A stretch of 64,000 bases of DNA. Source: Hypholoma sublateritium FD-334 SS-4 (taxonomy: Eukaryota; Basidiomycota; Agaricomycetes; Agaricales; Strophariaceae). Under the pieces are notes generated by a model. It had not been told where the DNA came from, ran no database searches, and saw nothing but the letters and a program-made list of their open reading frames with translations. This document shows, piece after piece, positions 34,932 to 47,724 of the stretch. Where the stretch lies: NCBI GenBank assembly GCA_000827495.1, contig KN817604.1:106965-170964 (forward strand). Direction: 5' to 3'. Every line of letters begins with the position of its first letter. The stretch's first letter is position 1. The translations under genes were made by a program, and so were the position numbers.

Positions 34932-37900
34932 TCAGACATCATCCTCCCAATTGTCTGGCACATCCCTTTCCGAACTCACAACAGTCGCTGGAGAAACAGC
35001 ACGTAGATTCGCCGGCGACGACGTGCGCGTGTGGGAGGCCAAGGCGGCAGGACCCGCCTGCCGCGAGGCCAGCGCTCCCGCAGACAAGCCAGCCGACGAC
35101 GCCGTCGGCCTAGGTACGGCCACTGAGGTGCTCGAAGCAGCGGTGGCAGGACGTGCGACAACCGAAGTCCATCCGCGTGGGGTCGTCGACGCGGACCCGC
35201 CAACAGTGACTCCAGTGCTGGCCGGTCTAGAAGGCGCGCTACTTCCTGGTGGACCAGCCCTCCACGAAGGCGCCTGGGCTCCTTTTATACTTCGGAAATC
35301 CGCTAGCTTGCCGAGGCTGAGGGGTGGAGTTGCGGAAGCAATGTATGCCGAGAGGAGCGGAGATGGTATGCGTGTATCGAGGCGGCGGAGAAGTTGGACA
35401 CTGTTTGAGAGGTGACATCAGTGATTAGGTAGAAAGGCCACGAGAAAGGCCGTGGTAGGCGAGAAATTTACCTTCGTTTGGGCTCCTGATCTATCATTTG
35501 GGTATCTATCCTATAGACAGCAGCGAGCTGGAGGAGAGAAAAACAGTGTCAGTGGTGGAACGCACAAAATCGAAAAGTCGACGTACATCATGGACAAATT
35601 TCCGTCTTTCTTGAGGCATATGCGGAAGGACCTGAGTCCGTTTTTCGGATGCGAAGAAACTGCCAGACCACAAGTCAGAGGGCATACATTGAAAGCGAAA
35701 ACTAAAAACGAACTCTAAAAAGGCTCGCTCAACAATGGGCAGGAACTTGCTGTTCGCCCTAGCAAAAGCGACAACATCGTCGCTGTACGTCGCCGTAGTT
35801 GACCCCTTGTTCTGCGTGTCGGGGCTAATACCGAGAGCATCCGCCAAGCGTGCGTTGCGCTTTGCGATCTGGCAGTCGGTCGAGCATTTGATCAGCGCCT
35901 GTGTGCTCTCGGACCCGCGCGAGGTGACACTCTTGCCGCAGTGTACGGGTTGCCGGATGCGTCCGCAGGGGCAGCTGAGGGTGATCAGCGCCTCACACGG
36001 CTCCGTCTCGGGGCAGCCGGATGGCGCGTGGCACGGCCGTGTACAAGGGTGATTGTTGGGTAGGCTATCAGATATTACATTTAAGCCAAGCACCAGATGT
36101 GAATGCGATGGAACGCACCATGATTTCCGCGTCTTGCCACACGGCGCCGTACACCCGCCACAGGCATCGCCGTGGCAGAGTCTCTGACAGAGATGGAACC
36201 CACACGCCATGAGCTTGCCACAGACCGTCCCACAAGAGATTTTCTCCGTCTCGAGCGAGCAGCGAACATTGGGGACAACCTTCTTTCCGCACGCGCACTC
36301 TTTGCTCGCGAGATGGACACACGGAGGACATGGTACGGCGTCTGCGTGGCAAGAGTGAGGTGTACTCGCATGCCCGCATGCCGGAGGAGGGCGAGCACAA
36401 GGGTAATGGCATTCCATGCGCGTGCCACAAGGAATAGGGGGCTCGTACACGGTTCGTCCGCAGGGGCATATCAACTACATACATACGTCCATCAATACGA
36501 TTGATCTGTGGACGTTCAATGATTAACTACTCACCTCCTCAAAGGAGCTCTGCAAGCACGGCGGGCACCCGAGGCGATGCTCACGCCGCTCGCAGCGATG
36601 GTTTCCACACGAGAGAAGCTTTCCACACACGAGATCGCATTCATGCAAGCCGCCCTGCTCCTCGCCGATGCCCTGGTTGTCCTCGACAACGACGCGGCGC
36701 TTTCCCTTCTTCGTGGTCACCGCCAGCGATGCCAGCGGGCAGCAGAGCCGGTTGCACCGATGGTTTCCGCACGCGCGCAGCGCCTGGCAAGGCTTGTCGC
36801 ATAAAATCTCTTTCTCCTCTGCGCCGGTAGCAGATTCTAGAAGCACGTCGTGGCATGCCATGCTCTTCGTCGTGGCGCCGCACCGACAAGGGCGGACTAT
36901 CTGGACCGGACACGGAGGGCAAGGTCCCGTGTGGCATCGCGCCGTACACGCGTGCGAGCACGCGGGGTGCGGCTTGGAGCACGTCGACGTGCATGTCAGG
37001 ATGGGGTCGGTACACGCGGTGCGCGTGGGAAACGCATATTGCGAGCGGTCAGCGGAGGAATCGGGCGCGATGGTGTTCTGGCCACAGGGGCAGTGAGTTA
37101 TTTTGGACGGTGAGCGGGGGCAAATGGCTGGCTTGGAAGACGGCGGGTGGCACGACTTTTTGCAGTGATGGAAGCCGCAATCAAATAGCCTGTACAACGC
37201 ATCAGTCACTGGAAACAACGGGATATGCGAATAAGATACCTATCACAGACACTGTCGCAGCTGAATCGACCGATCCACGGCTTCTGGCCTTCAACGAAGC
37301 ACTCGATCGGCCTGCCCTCTCCACAGATAATAAGTCGCGTCTCTTTCCCGCACCAGCACGCGGCTTCCTCCGTCACCTCGCATTTGTCGCACGGGCCATC
37401 GTGGCAGACCTTCTGGCAGACGTGTTTGCCGCATCCTAGAACTCGTGCGCAGATTTTCCCGCACGAGAGGCTCCGAGCCCCCTGTCGGGCATCGATGCCG
37501 CATCGGAAAGTTAGGATATTCTTCTGGGGACAATAGCATTCGGAACGGGTGGTAACTTGACAGGGAGGACAGGGACCAGGGTGGCATTGTAGGGGACATG
37601 GGTGGCCGCATCCACTTTCGCGGGGCCGCGAACACGAATTGCCGCACGAATGTGGAGTGGACAGTCGTAAAGGCTTTGGCTCCGACGTCGAATTGCAGAA
37701 ACACCTACACGTTCATCAGAAATCGGATCAGATGACATAGTTTTAGGATATACATACCAGTAGCCTGAAGGAACGGCTTCGCGTTTCCCCTGGCAGCCTG
37801 GGCATCTCCAATCACCCTTCTTGTTCGGCTCGCCCCTTGCTCGCCATGCTTCCGCGACCTCTTTCACGCTCTTATCCGCCCAAGAGCGAATGCATTTTAC

Positions 37901-38563
37901 GTGGAATGATGACCAGCAATATTGTTGGATTTGGGTTTCGCTCGATGTGATGATTTGGATAGAAGGAGAGCAGGACCAGATAGCGTGGTCAGGACGGATA
38001 GCAGAGAAACATATCGAACAATCGGGATACGGCGGCGTGCTGAGTTGGCGAACCAGGCTCGATGTCAGATCGTCGCCCTGTGGAAGGTGGTTCGCTCTCC
38101 GTTTCTCCTGCGGTCGACGCGAGCCCGCCGTCGCCGTTGTCCCATTTGGATTATCAGCGCGAGGTTGCACGCTCTGCCGCTTCTCCGACGATTTGTTGTC
38201 CACAAGAGCGTCGATGTGCGTTAATCCAGATCCGAAGTTGGCCTTGCGGCGGTTTCCCTCTTTCTTTGGCTGATGATCTGTAGGATCTCTCGGTTGTGCG
38301 TCGGTCGCAGGCGGCGGTGGCCGCGGTCGTCTCGTCGTTCGCGACTTGGACGCATCTCTACTTGGCCCAACAGACGATGTGCTCGCCTCGTTCGACGACG
38401 GTTGACGCCCTGTCCGTCTCGCTGGCTGTGGATGTGTGCCCGTAGGTTGTGCAGTTCCATCCTGGCGGGGATTTCTCCTTCGTGGCGGATTTTTTTTGTT
38501 TGCATTCTCTGCCGGGATCGCGGGGCCTGCAGCAGGATGAAATACAGAAGCCGTCGGATCCAT
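34932..38563 (-). CDS. FAP1: NFX1-type zinc finger protein, FAP1 homologue
   Basis: A nuclear or cytoplasmic regulator of the NF-X1 family (yeast Fap1, human NFX1): RING E3 domain, Cys-rich NF-X1 fingers and R3H. The start MDPTASVFHPAAGPAI at 38563 precedes a disordered basic N-terminus. The RING reads CSICFSAIRPDHAIWSC, then FHVKCIRSW and GDWRCPGCQGK. At least seven NF-X1 fingers follow, such as CGHPCPLQCHPGPCPPC, CGKHVCQKVCHDGPCDKC, CSHACTARCHTGPCPPC and CGFHLCQRLCHGDACGGC. After an intron near 35640 the R3H segment reads FFASEKRTQVLPHMPQERRK, continuing LAAVYRIDTQMIDQEPKRS. The tail ends DVPDNWEDDV at 34932, a C-terminus like other family members. About eight introns, all in frame. The gene looks complete. 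Confidence 0.93.
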
Positions 38564-39377
38564 GGGATCTGAAAAAGGTTGTATGGGCTAGTGTTGGTCG
38601 AGTGACAAGGATATATACCAGAAAAAAGCGAAGCGAGGAAGTTGGGAATAGGGCAAGTGCCAAGCGATGAGGGCAAAATATAACCCTCGGCTCCCCGGGT
38701 GATTCGGCCCGATCGCTAAAGCCAACGGCTGTTGCGGAAATTGACTCGTGCTGCTACCGCCATGATCGTCGGACTGGTCTTTGACTCGATACAACTTGAC
38801 TCCAACTCTCTCGATGTTCTGAGAATGATTTTTCCAGAAATGAGGCATTTTCAACCCCCCTACATGAACTAGAACCATCGCGAAACGCGGGCATCCGTAT
38901 TGGGCGGCTTTACAGTCTGGCTTTTAATTTTTAATTTGAACTTTGAACGTTCGACCAACGTTCGACTCGGCGGAGGTGACTTGAGTCTTGAGGGGGTCAC
39001 TTTTTACATAGTTAGCATATCGCTATAATAACTGAAATGCAGTGTTTTACTATTGTCTGTCTGCGCTATGAGTCCGCATCATGAGGTCAAGGTTATCACA
39101 TTGGCACTTTTGGAGCGAAAATGCTAAACATATCGGACGACTCGGAAGGCCTGTGATTTCGACCTTTTCATAGAAGGGTTCAAACGCCAAAGCTCTTTTG
39201 CGCGAGCAGAAGGAGAACCATGATTGCTCGAGGCGTTACTTTTACATTTGAAAATAGTGTTACATGTGCCCTTGGTTAAATAGCACCACGACATGGCGAC
39301 TTTTATCTACTATCCAGAAATTGCCTTCTTAATCCAAGCTTGAGATGCCGCTGCGTTTGAGCGCTGCGGGTTATGAG
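38564..39377. other. Intergenic
   Basis: Promoter of the NFX1 homologue and 3' flank of the GH5 gene. No coding exon seen. Confidence 0.6.
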
Positions 39378-41260
39378 TTAGCGTGGCTCATATTGAAATT
39401 TGAGGTAATACTCTAGACATATACATACTTTTAGGGATATTGGGTCTGATAGCCTGAGCCCATACCGTCGAGAAGGCACTACAGCAGCGTCAGAAAACAG
39501 AAATTCAATGGAGAAATCTGTAGAATACACACTCAGGCTGTCCCAGATCATTAAGGTTACCAGGTTCGAGACTTCCGGTGTCGGCTCCACAGCAAGGAGA
39601 GGCGGTGCCCCAAACTTGAAAAAGAGACAGCAATGTTAGCTTGAGTGTACAGGCGAGCACAGGTGCCTGCGCTTACTCGGACCCGCAGCCCAGATCGACC
39701 AGCCGATGTACACGTCGTTCGTGGTGAGGTAGTTCAGCATGTCATCGATGAACTATACATTTACATTTAGGGAATCAGATCGCGGTTCGAACGTGTACAA
39801 AGGGGGCCTTACCTGGAAGCAATTTTCGTTATTTCCGCCTCCAAATTCACTGATAACGGCTCTGTAAACGTGGAAGATGAGGAAGTGATTGGCCGAGATA
39901 AAAATAAGGAATACTTTAATTTATTTTGCTGCAGCCAGGATGTCAGTCCTGCAAGGTTCGATGGTCCTGTTTGAGAAGGATTTAGGCGCGCTAGGCGAGA
40001 GAAAAAAGACCAGAGACTTACCTGGCTGAGTGCAGGCATCGTGCGATCCAGAGAAGTCAATATCTGTTGAATACCTTCAATGAAGCTCGTAAACATTCTG
40101 CGCTTTTCGCCCACCCAAGTACTATAATAGATGAGCAGGTCAGCCTCTCACAAAGATTACCCGAAGCAGGTGACAGCACGCACCTCATGAACATCAATAG
40201 CAGTGTTATGCAGCGGGTCGTGCAGCAGATTCAAGAACTCACTGGACGGCGCGTCTCCGTTCCCCGTCGTTTGGTTCCAGGAGTGACCGCCAGTGAAGCC
40301 GTTTCCAGGGGCCAAGATAAGCTGAGCCGCGCCCGCGCTGCGAATAGCATTGATCGCTGCTTGGTTATTCTTCAGCAGTAGGTCAGTCGGCTTGAGAAAG
40401 AAATCGATCCGTGAGAAAGGAAACATTCGGCGGGTGGGCGGGAGGGGCTTACGAGGTCGTGCGGCTCGTTGTTGATCCCAAAGATGACATTGGGGTTCTG
40501 CGCGAAGCGGTGCGCGAGCTCGAACCAGAATTCGGCAAACTGCGCTGTCGTTGCTGCTGTGGGATCACTGCTGTTTCCGATAACCTGGAAAATGTTTTGA
40601 TGTTAGAGGTTGTGCGTGAGGTAGGGTATAAAGGAGCTCACACTACCCGAAAATGGTTGTGATGATGGGTCGCTAGAAGAATGGCGTCATGAGAATATAT
40701 TCTAATAAGGAGATGCGAAAATATACTCACTTGTAGCGCATATAGTTATGCGGGTCGATGAGGGCGTACGCACCTTTTACAATAGTGATATGGTTGATAG
40801 CGTCGGCGTATTCAGCAAAATACTACCTGGCAGTGAGGATAATGACAAACGAAAACGTATATTACTCACTGTTTCGTTGAATTTCGACCCGAGACCGAAT
40901 GCGAGAGGGCTCATTCTCTCCATCAGGAACGTCACTCGAAAGAAGTTGATCTTCTCCTGGTCGACAAAGATGTCCACCGTGGTCTGCCGACTGTAAGCTC
41001 ATGTCTACACAAAGGGGGGCAAGGGAAATAATGGCTTCACCTTGTTGATGAAGGCATAGTCGACACCAAATCGTCCTGGTAGGCCGAATCCCACATTTCC
41101 AGGGGAGAACACTCCGAACTCCCCTCCTGACTAGTATATTGGTCAGTATAAGTGTACATAATGCATTCTAATAAATTACCTCGTTTACTCCTGCATATAT
41201 AATCTTCCCGAACGCTGCGGTGGCGAACGACAGCAAGGTAGCGAGTGAGGACACAAACAT
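39378..41260 (-). CDS. GH5 endo-beta-1,4-glucanase (cellulase)
   Basis: A secreted glycoside hydrolase family 5 enzyme. The start MFVSSLATLLSFATAAFG at 41260 is a signal peptide and the catalytic domain begins at once, with no N-terminal CBM1. About ten exons give FGVFSPGNVGFGLPGRFGVD, INFFRVTFLMERMSP, YALIDPHNYMRYN, FGINNEPHDL (general acid/base Glu), LILAPGNGFTGGHSW, YLDSDFSGSHDAC, VISEFGGGNNENC (nucleophile Glu), DDMLNYLTTNDVYIGWSIWAAG and WGTASPCCGADTGSLEP. All catalytic landmarks are present, so activity on cellulose or beta-glucan is likely. The 3' end is uncertain: the frame after SLEPGNLNDLGQPE stops at 39505, or a further intron leads to a terminal exon ending near 39378. Confidence 0.88.
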
Positions 41261-41888
41261 TGTGATATGGAGTATTTCCTAGTGCGAGCGCTGAACCTTG
41301 CCAACTGAGTGCATCGTCGGCCAGTTGGTTTTAAACAGACCCCGTGAGGTAAACCATCTAAAACAAATGAGGATCCGGTGGCCGTTGCAGCTTCCAATCT
41401 ATACCGGAATTTTGTCGGGCGCCCGACACTGCGAAAAGCACAGTTTGACCACGGTACGCTCCCTTTTGCGGGCTAATTTGTACAATGGTTCCCACCACAT
41501 CCTGATCAGCAGTCGCGCCAGCGTATGCAGTATGTGCTGGCAACGCGGATTCGATAAACATAGGTGAAATTCGCCAGTATTTATAGCACGTAAAGGGGGA
41601 GAGAGTTGTGAGGCCAGATTTCAGCACGAGAAGAGAGCGCGAATAGACCCCGAAAAGTGGTTGTGAAAGCTCTCGAAGGGTCATAAGATCATATTCATGA
41701 ATCGGTACCGTCGAGTAGCAGACTGCGCTTCTGCGAGTCGTTCGTAAAATTGAAGGAGGCAGTCAACATACGTGTGGTCAAGCGTAGGTCCGAGGCTGGG
41801 CGTCGGGAAAGGAAATTTCAGAAATTGAAGCGCCGCCGGGAAAAAGCAGCGTGCTCCGGCGACAATCGCATCTGGACTTTTATGCATT
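41261..41888. other. Divergent intergenic region
   Basis: Shared upstream region of the GH5 gene (minus) and the five-module cysteine protein (plus). A 108-residue minus frame at 41358-41684 lies over the expected promoter and is not supported. Confidence 0.5.
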
Positions 41889-44800
41889 ATGGACGCGTCT
41901 GGTGCCGTATACCCTCTTTTCCCGAATCACGTCAGTCCGGGGATCGAACTTCCAGCGGGCGATGCGACGACAAATGCTAGGCAATGCTCAGTTAGAGGCT
42001 GCACGCTTCTTGTCACTGGTGACTTGGCTCACAAGATGTGCGACACTTGCCGGAGTCGCCACCGCATATATGCGTCCAAGAAGCGGGCTAAACGAAACCT
42101 GGAGAAAGCAAGTGCAATAAGCACTCCTGCCACGGCTTCTGAGTCGGAAACACCTCTGTGTACTGTGGAGTCATCACCGGTTCCTCAAGAATGCGAATGG
42201 GTTGTTACGACAGGCGAGAATTATCAGGTGAGCCCATCACCGTTACTTGTTGGACATGCCGCCGGGAACGCACTTTACGGGCCCGCGTTATTTTCTATGT
42301 TTGTTTGTCGGTGGTCTTCGGTGGTGCACAACGCCAAACCATGGGCCTGTTGCGCATACACCTAGAGTGTATCTATCATATTCTTGGAGCTTTATCACAT
42401 CCACTTCCTTCCTATGGTTTGAAAGAATATATGATTTCTCGGGGTTCAAGCGATGGCTTGCCGCTGCGTCATCGTATCGTCATATTTGTTAGGCTGCGAG
42501 ACGGTATTCTCACACTGTTCTCGCAGGTGCGAGACTTTGCGCATATAGAGTATGCATGATTTGTTGTGATATCATTTATATTTTCCCTCTAAACAACATG
42601 TTTTCAGATCATGTTTTAATTCTTTTTTTTTTTAGGAAAGATTGTCCCCACCATCGTTTTCTCCCGGAGATTCACTCCGTCCAACTCCATGGCAGATTAC
42701 AATCGACCCGCAGCTATCTGACGCACAGTTTACAGGCTCCGGGGGCGCCTTTTTCCACACACTGCATCCTCTGCCCACCAGCTCAACTTCAGCACTTGCG
42801 AATGCGTTAAGCTTTTCCGTTACTGAGAGCGAACTTCAAATTCCGCCAGATACCGTGGAACCCTCTCTTCTATCCGACCCACCATCACAAGGTCAACCGT
42901 CTAGCGTGGTTGATGAAGGGCATGCTACGCAGGGTACGCCACAAGACCCCCGCTTTTGTTCGGTAAAAGGTTGCAAAACCATCATTCCGGGTAAGTTGGT
43001 TTTATTTGTGGTTTTTCCGTAACTTATGTTATAAGTACAGAAACTTATGACTTCAAAATGTGTCCACCGTGTCGGGAGCGATACCGAATATACGGCAACA
43101 CGAAACGCGCGAAATGGAAATACGAACGCGATGCTTTTCAGCGGGAGATGAAGGCTTTACGGGTGGCGGAAGATGAGAAAAGGAAGGCACAGGGACTGGG
43201 TGTATGTCGAATTGCTTCCAAGTTTTCTCCTTCTAATCAGCCGTGATAGCCTCTCTCCGATAACCCCGACGAGCTGCGCGCATGGGAATTATCTATTATC
43301 GACGAAGAGATCCCTTTGCCACCCCCGTCGTCCACGGTGCAGGAGGGTAACGCGTCGATCGCCGTACCGCTGCCAATGCCTAGTGGCCTCCTCGGAGAAG
43401 CGTCACCAACATTTGATAATCCGTACTCCATCCCTCCTCACCCTCATCTTGAAGATCCTTCGCTAGCTGCAACCACACCACCACTACCCGCGCGCATGTG
43501 CACCGTGTCGCATTGCCACAAGATCCTGCCCGGCTCCTACCGATATAAACGCTGCGAGCAACATAGGCTGCAGAACAGACATCATGATCATACCAAGTTA
43601 AAACGCATACGGCGAAAGAAACCCAAGGCTGCCGATGCGGAAGGGCCACATGCGATGGACGATGCTGTGCATGCACAAAGCGAGAGCAGTGATAATGTGA
43701 AAAGAGCGAGTGGCTCTAGGGGCGTCCGGAAACGGAAGGGAAAAGATGTCACGCAGGGAGAAGCAAGTACGGCAGCTGTAGGCGTCGATCCAATGGAGAG
43801 TGCAGCGAGCAAAGAGTTGCCAGCTCCCATGAAGGTACGTCTGTGATATTTTTTACTCGTTGCATTGCTTGCCGACATAAATTTACACAGACTACGAGAG
43901 GACCTAAACATGTCTGCGCGACGACGGGATGCCACAATCTCCTCGTTCCTGATCAGAGATGGCGCACATGCGACGACTGCCGAGACGCGGAACGTCGACG
44001 TCGCTTCGCGGTGCGGGTCGGTCTAAAGGCTGCGGAGAGCGTATACTGGAAGGGCGTTGCGGAGAGCATGAGTACTGCACGAAAGTTAGAGGCAGCGAAC
44101 GCCACTGCCAGCGGGAGCGGGACTGGACACACGGAAAACGTCGCGATCGACGCTGTATCTCACGGAGTGGAATCGTCACATCCTATGGATATAGACGGAG
44201 GCGAGCAGGAAGAAGAGGAGGAGGACACCACTGACGCAGACGCTGAAGGTGATCCCGAGAGCGGTACAGAAGAGGTGGAAGAAGTCCGTGCTGTGCCACC
44301 CGTACTACCCGTGCCTGGGAGCATCCCAGTTGCAGATCCGGGTTCTACCAAGGGACGTGTTTTGGTTTGGAAGGCGGAAGGGAAGTCCGAGCCTTCTACG
44401 GAGATGTGGTCCAACGGATTTTCAAAATTTCGTGTCGCGATGGACCTCCCTACTCCTCCGCCCTCTTCGATGGATGAGCTGCCGAGAACTGAAGTTCTGA
44501 TCGCCCCCGTAATTGTAGGCTTAAGGAACTCTCAGGTTGGTTATTTTCGTCAATGTTCTCGATGCCGTACTTATCTCCTTGCAGTCCAGAGACGGAGCTT
44601 CCAATGAAACACAGGCGAGAACGCCGACTCCAAAACCTATTGCCACGGTCACAATTCCGATTTCAGCACCTTTCGTGTACAAAGTTCCGAAGGAGAAACG
44701 TTTGGCGCCTTCTACAACAAAGAAGGGCAAAGCTAAAGCTAAGGCCGACTCGTTGAGTGCTCCGGCTTCAAAGCCCACCTCCGACATGACTGTTCCTGTG

Positions 44801-45913
44801 ACGCCGCCTTTGACCATGTCCCCGTCATATGCCTCTCTTTACGGTTTCCCGCCTTCTTATCCTTACTACCCATACTACACGCCTGCCCACACAATGCCTC
44901 CCAACGTGCCGCCAAATATGCCGCCCAACATGTATCCTCACATGCCCTTCCTAAATCCCATCGAGCGACCAGGCCTGCAGGGCGCGTCCGCCACCCCACC
45001 CAACTTCTTTCCGTATCCATATCCGCCCAGTGCGTACGGATACCCTCCAGGAGCGCCGCCTGGGATGGCTTTTCTGCCTCCGAGACATACAAGCGCGTCA
45101 GGAATCGGGATGCCTTATAGTCAGCCCTCACCGGGGCCGCCGCCACTCCATGGATTCTCTCCTGTTGCAGGTTCAATTCCAGGGTATCCTTTCTACTCAC
45201 ATGCTGGACTCCCTGCCGCATCTGCCTCCGCAGTGCCTTCAGCGTCGTTATCTCAAGCGCGGGGTCTCCCGATGCCTCATCTCAGCCTCCCTGTACCGGC
45301 TAAATTGGACGCAAAGGGGGACGGTAAAGCGGAGACATCCATGGCTGGTCCATGGCTGGTAGGTCTAATGCTCGTCTTCTATCAACTCCAGTAACTGAGT
45401 ACGTTGCTGTCGATTAGAAACGGAAGCAAAGTGGCGTGGATGACGTAGGGAGCCATGAAACTCAGGCAGTGCCGACTTCCTCCACTGGTGCCAACGGCGT
45501 AACCGGCTCAGACGCAAATACTATTGCGGCAAGCTCAACACCGATACAGACGACCCGCTCACCCGAGGCTATACGTATCATATCTGATGGCATAGATAGG
45601 ACAGTCGCAGCGGTCAACGACGATTCGGACACTCCCTCTGCCACTCAGTTGATCCCAGTACGTGTATTCTCATCATTCCTTGGATGGTTGCTTATCAGTA
45701 TGCGACTGTCCACAGCGCACATGCTCGGCGAGACTATGCCAGCGAAAGCTCCCGCTTGACGTTATGGGTAACATTTGCGAGAAATGCAAACTCAAGTTCA
45801 AAAAGCACCAGGCGAAGACAAAGCAAAGGTTTAAACTGGAGCCGCGCAAATTCTTGCTGGATAACGGTTCGAGCAAAAAGGAAGACGAAGTCATGGCTGA
45901 TGTAGATGATTAA
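41889..45913 (+). CDS. Protein with five C-x4-C-x12-C-x2-C/H modules
   Basis: Eight exons (41889-42227, 42636-42990, 43041-43201, 43250-43834, 43891-44535, 44585-45358, 45418-45661, 45699-45913) join in frame to 1105 residues. Five modules share strict spacing C-x4-C-x12-C-x2-C (His as fourth ligand in module 3), beginning CSVRGC, CSVKGC, CTVSHC, CATTGC and CSARLC and closing CDTC, CPPC, CEQH, CDDC and CEKC. Each is followed by a basic segment (for example YASKKRAKR or KFKKHQAK). Module 2 is split by an intron; module 5 is the C-terminus. Between lie acidic stretches (GGEQEEEEED) and a Pro/Tyr-rich tract (FPPSYPYYPYYTPAH). This suggests a zinc-binding nuclear protein. I do not recognise the family. 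The last intron (37 bp) is short, but the exact module spacing supports it. Confidence 0.78.
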
Positions 45914-46281
45914 TTGGATACTTACTTTACTCGAAGGAAAAGAAACGCGTCTGTATCGTTATTACTGTTATTTTATAATCTGCAAGTATCCGTTTGTTGG
46001 TATATCTTATTATCAGTACACTGATTCCATAGCTAGATGATTTCGAAACGCGTATTGTTTATGCACCATTACATTATAATACAGTGTGGCTAACGCAGCT
46101 GCCTCATTTTGAATTTACCTCGTGGTGACCCCCCCCGGCTAAATGGATTTTCTTTTGGTATATCAGACTCAGAATGCCGATCTCAAGGCCACGCCGTTTC
46201 GACTAGGCACGATAGCGTGCCTTGCATAGCTCTATTTCTTGCAGCTGCTGTAAATATACCTCCACTCACTTCTTTTATACC
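45914..46281. other. Intergenic
   Basis: AT-rich spacer with a run of seven C at about 46130; no coding signal. Confidence 0.6.
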
Positions 46282-47549
46282 ATGACGACTCGCACAAGCA
46301 CAGTCGAGGATCTCGAGTCCGGCAAAGACAAGGAGTTCGAAAGGATCAAACAGAACTTCGCTTCCACACCAAATCGTAACACCTCAGGTGCGATATTTGA
46401 TGTATGGCTATAGATGTGTTCTCATTGGATGCCGACTGCAGCGAACCCTGGAGAGACGCAGCTTGCCTTCCAAAGCCTACAGTCCGAACTTCAAGAATTT
46501 CTGGTGCAGCACCTGTTGAAAATAACATCTTTCCAAGAGGATATCGCAAGAGGAATAACTTCTAACGACACCTTTGATGGGCAAAGGAGTGGTACGTTTT
46601 ACTGACATGCATAACAGATTCAATGTGCATCAGTACTAAAACCGTACCAGCGTTGAGCCCGAGGGCCTCTCAATTATCTAATGGCGGCTCTCACCATGCA
46701 ATGGAGGATGATCATTCTGAACAGAGACCGCCCAAGCTACTTGTCACGGACACCGATAAAGCACTGGTCGACGTACATATGCGTAATCTTCAAGGATTTT
46801 TGGTGTTGCACGTAGAAAACATTCGTCGCCTTCAAGATTTGGGACTTTCACCGTCGGTTCTCCCCGTCAAAGAGCACCTATCAACAACGCATAGTGGTAC
46901 GGAATATATTGACTGCTGTATATGATTAACGCGTGTACTTAATGTGCTTTACAGAAGTTCACAATAATGTTCAAGCGCAAGATTGGAGTATGTACAAGAT
47001 GGCTCAACTAAATATTGGCGTGGTGCGTCAAACTTCCATGGGACGTCAAATTGATCTCGTTAATAAGATCCGTCATAGTCCACTGTCATGGCCATATTGA
47101 TTGTGATGTTCCTTCTCCTGGTCATTTCGATTATTGGATTGAAACACCGGACGCCATTTAGTGTGACTATGTTTTTTGCATTCCTGGCACTTTCTCCGCT
47201 CTTCGTGGCTGTCTTTACTGCGAAGCTAGTGCCCATCCAGTCTCAGCCGAAACCCGCAGAAGTCAACTTCTACCTCCACATCTGCGAGCAACTCCAACTT
47301 GTGGCCACCGGACTATTTGTGATTTCGATCGTCATCGCAATGTTCTTCATATTCGTATCGCTGGCGTTCCCGTTCGTCATCCTAGCGCTATCGGGTATCG
47401 GTGCATTGGTGGTCTTCATGAGTATACATTGGGAGGTGGCCATTACGCTCGGTAATATTCTATACCTGTTGAAAAATATTCGGCGGCTCGGGACGGTCGT
47501 TCATTTCGTTAGGTATAACAGGAAAGCACCTGCTCCTGCCGTTTTATAG
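46282..47549 (+). CDS. Membrane protein with internally duplicated N-terminal segment
   Basis: Five or six exons. The start MTTRTSTVEDLESGKDKEFE at 46282 opens a hydrophilic N-terminal half. Two related segments, LQEFLVQHLLKITSFQED and LQGFLVLHVENIRRLQDLG, lie in different exons and suggest exon duplication. After an intron ending near 47076 the frame runs into STVMAILIVMFLLLVISIIG, then MFFAFLALSPLFVAVF, LVATGLFVISIVIAMFFIF and FPFVILALSGIGALVVFMS: about four helices. It ends RKAPAPAVL at 47549. It resembles other mushroom proteins with a variable head and a compact C-terminal membrane block, function unknown. Small exons could be misjoined. Confidence 0.65.
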
Positions 47550-47724
47550 TACTAATCGTGAGATCGTACACATTGACTGCTATTAGTTCAAATATTCCTG
47601 TATTATTAAAGTTTATTGGCCGTATTCAATACCTTGAATTTCTTGAGCGTAACAATTTGGCTTGTCCACATTGACATGACGAAGGGTTTATTTTAGAACA
47701 GAAGTCCCTACTAAACGTAGACTC

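Noticed and set aside
34927..35415. Plus-strand frame of 162 codons at the 3' end of the NFX1 gene
   Set aside because: It is opposite the last exon of the NFX1 homologue, whose minus frame joins correctly to the R3H segment and ends NWEDDV.
36855..37439. Plus-strand frame of 194 codons within the NFX1 gene
   Set aside because: It is a shadow of the Cys-rich NF-X1 finger exons on the minus strand.
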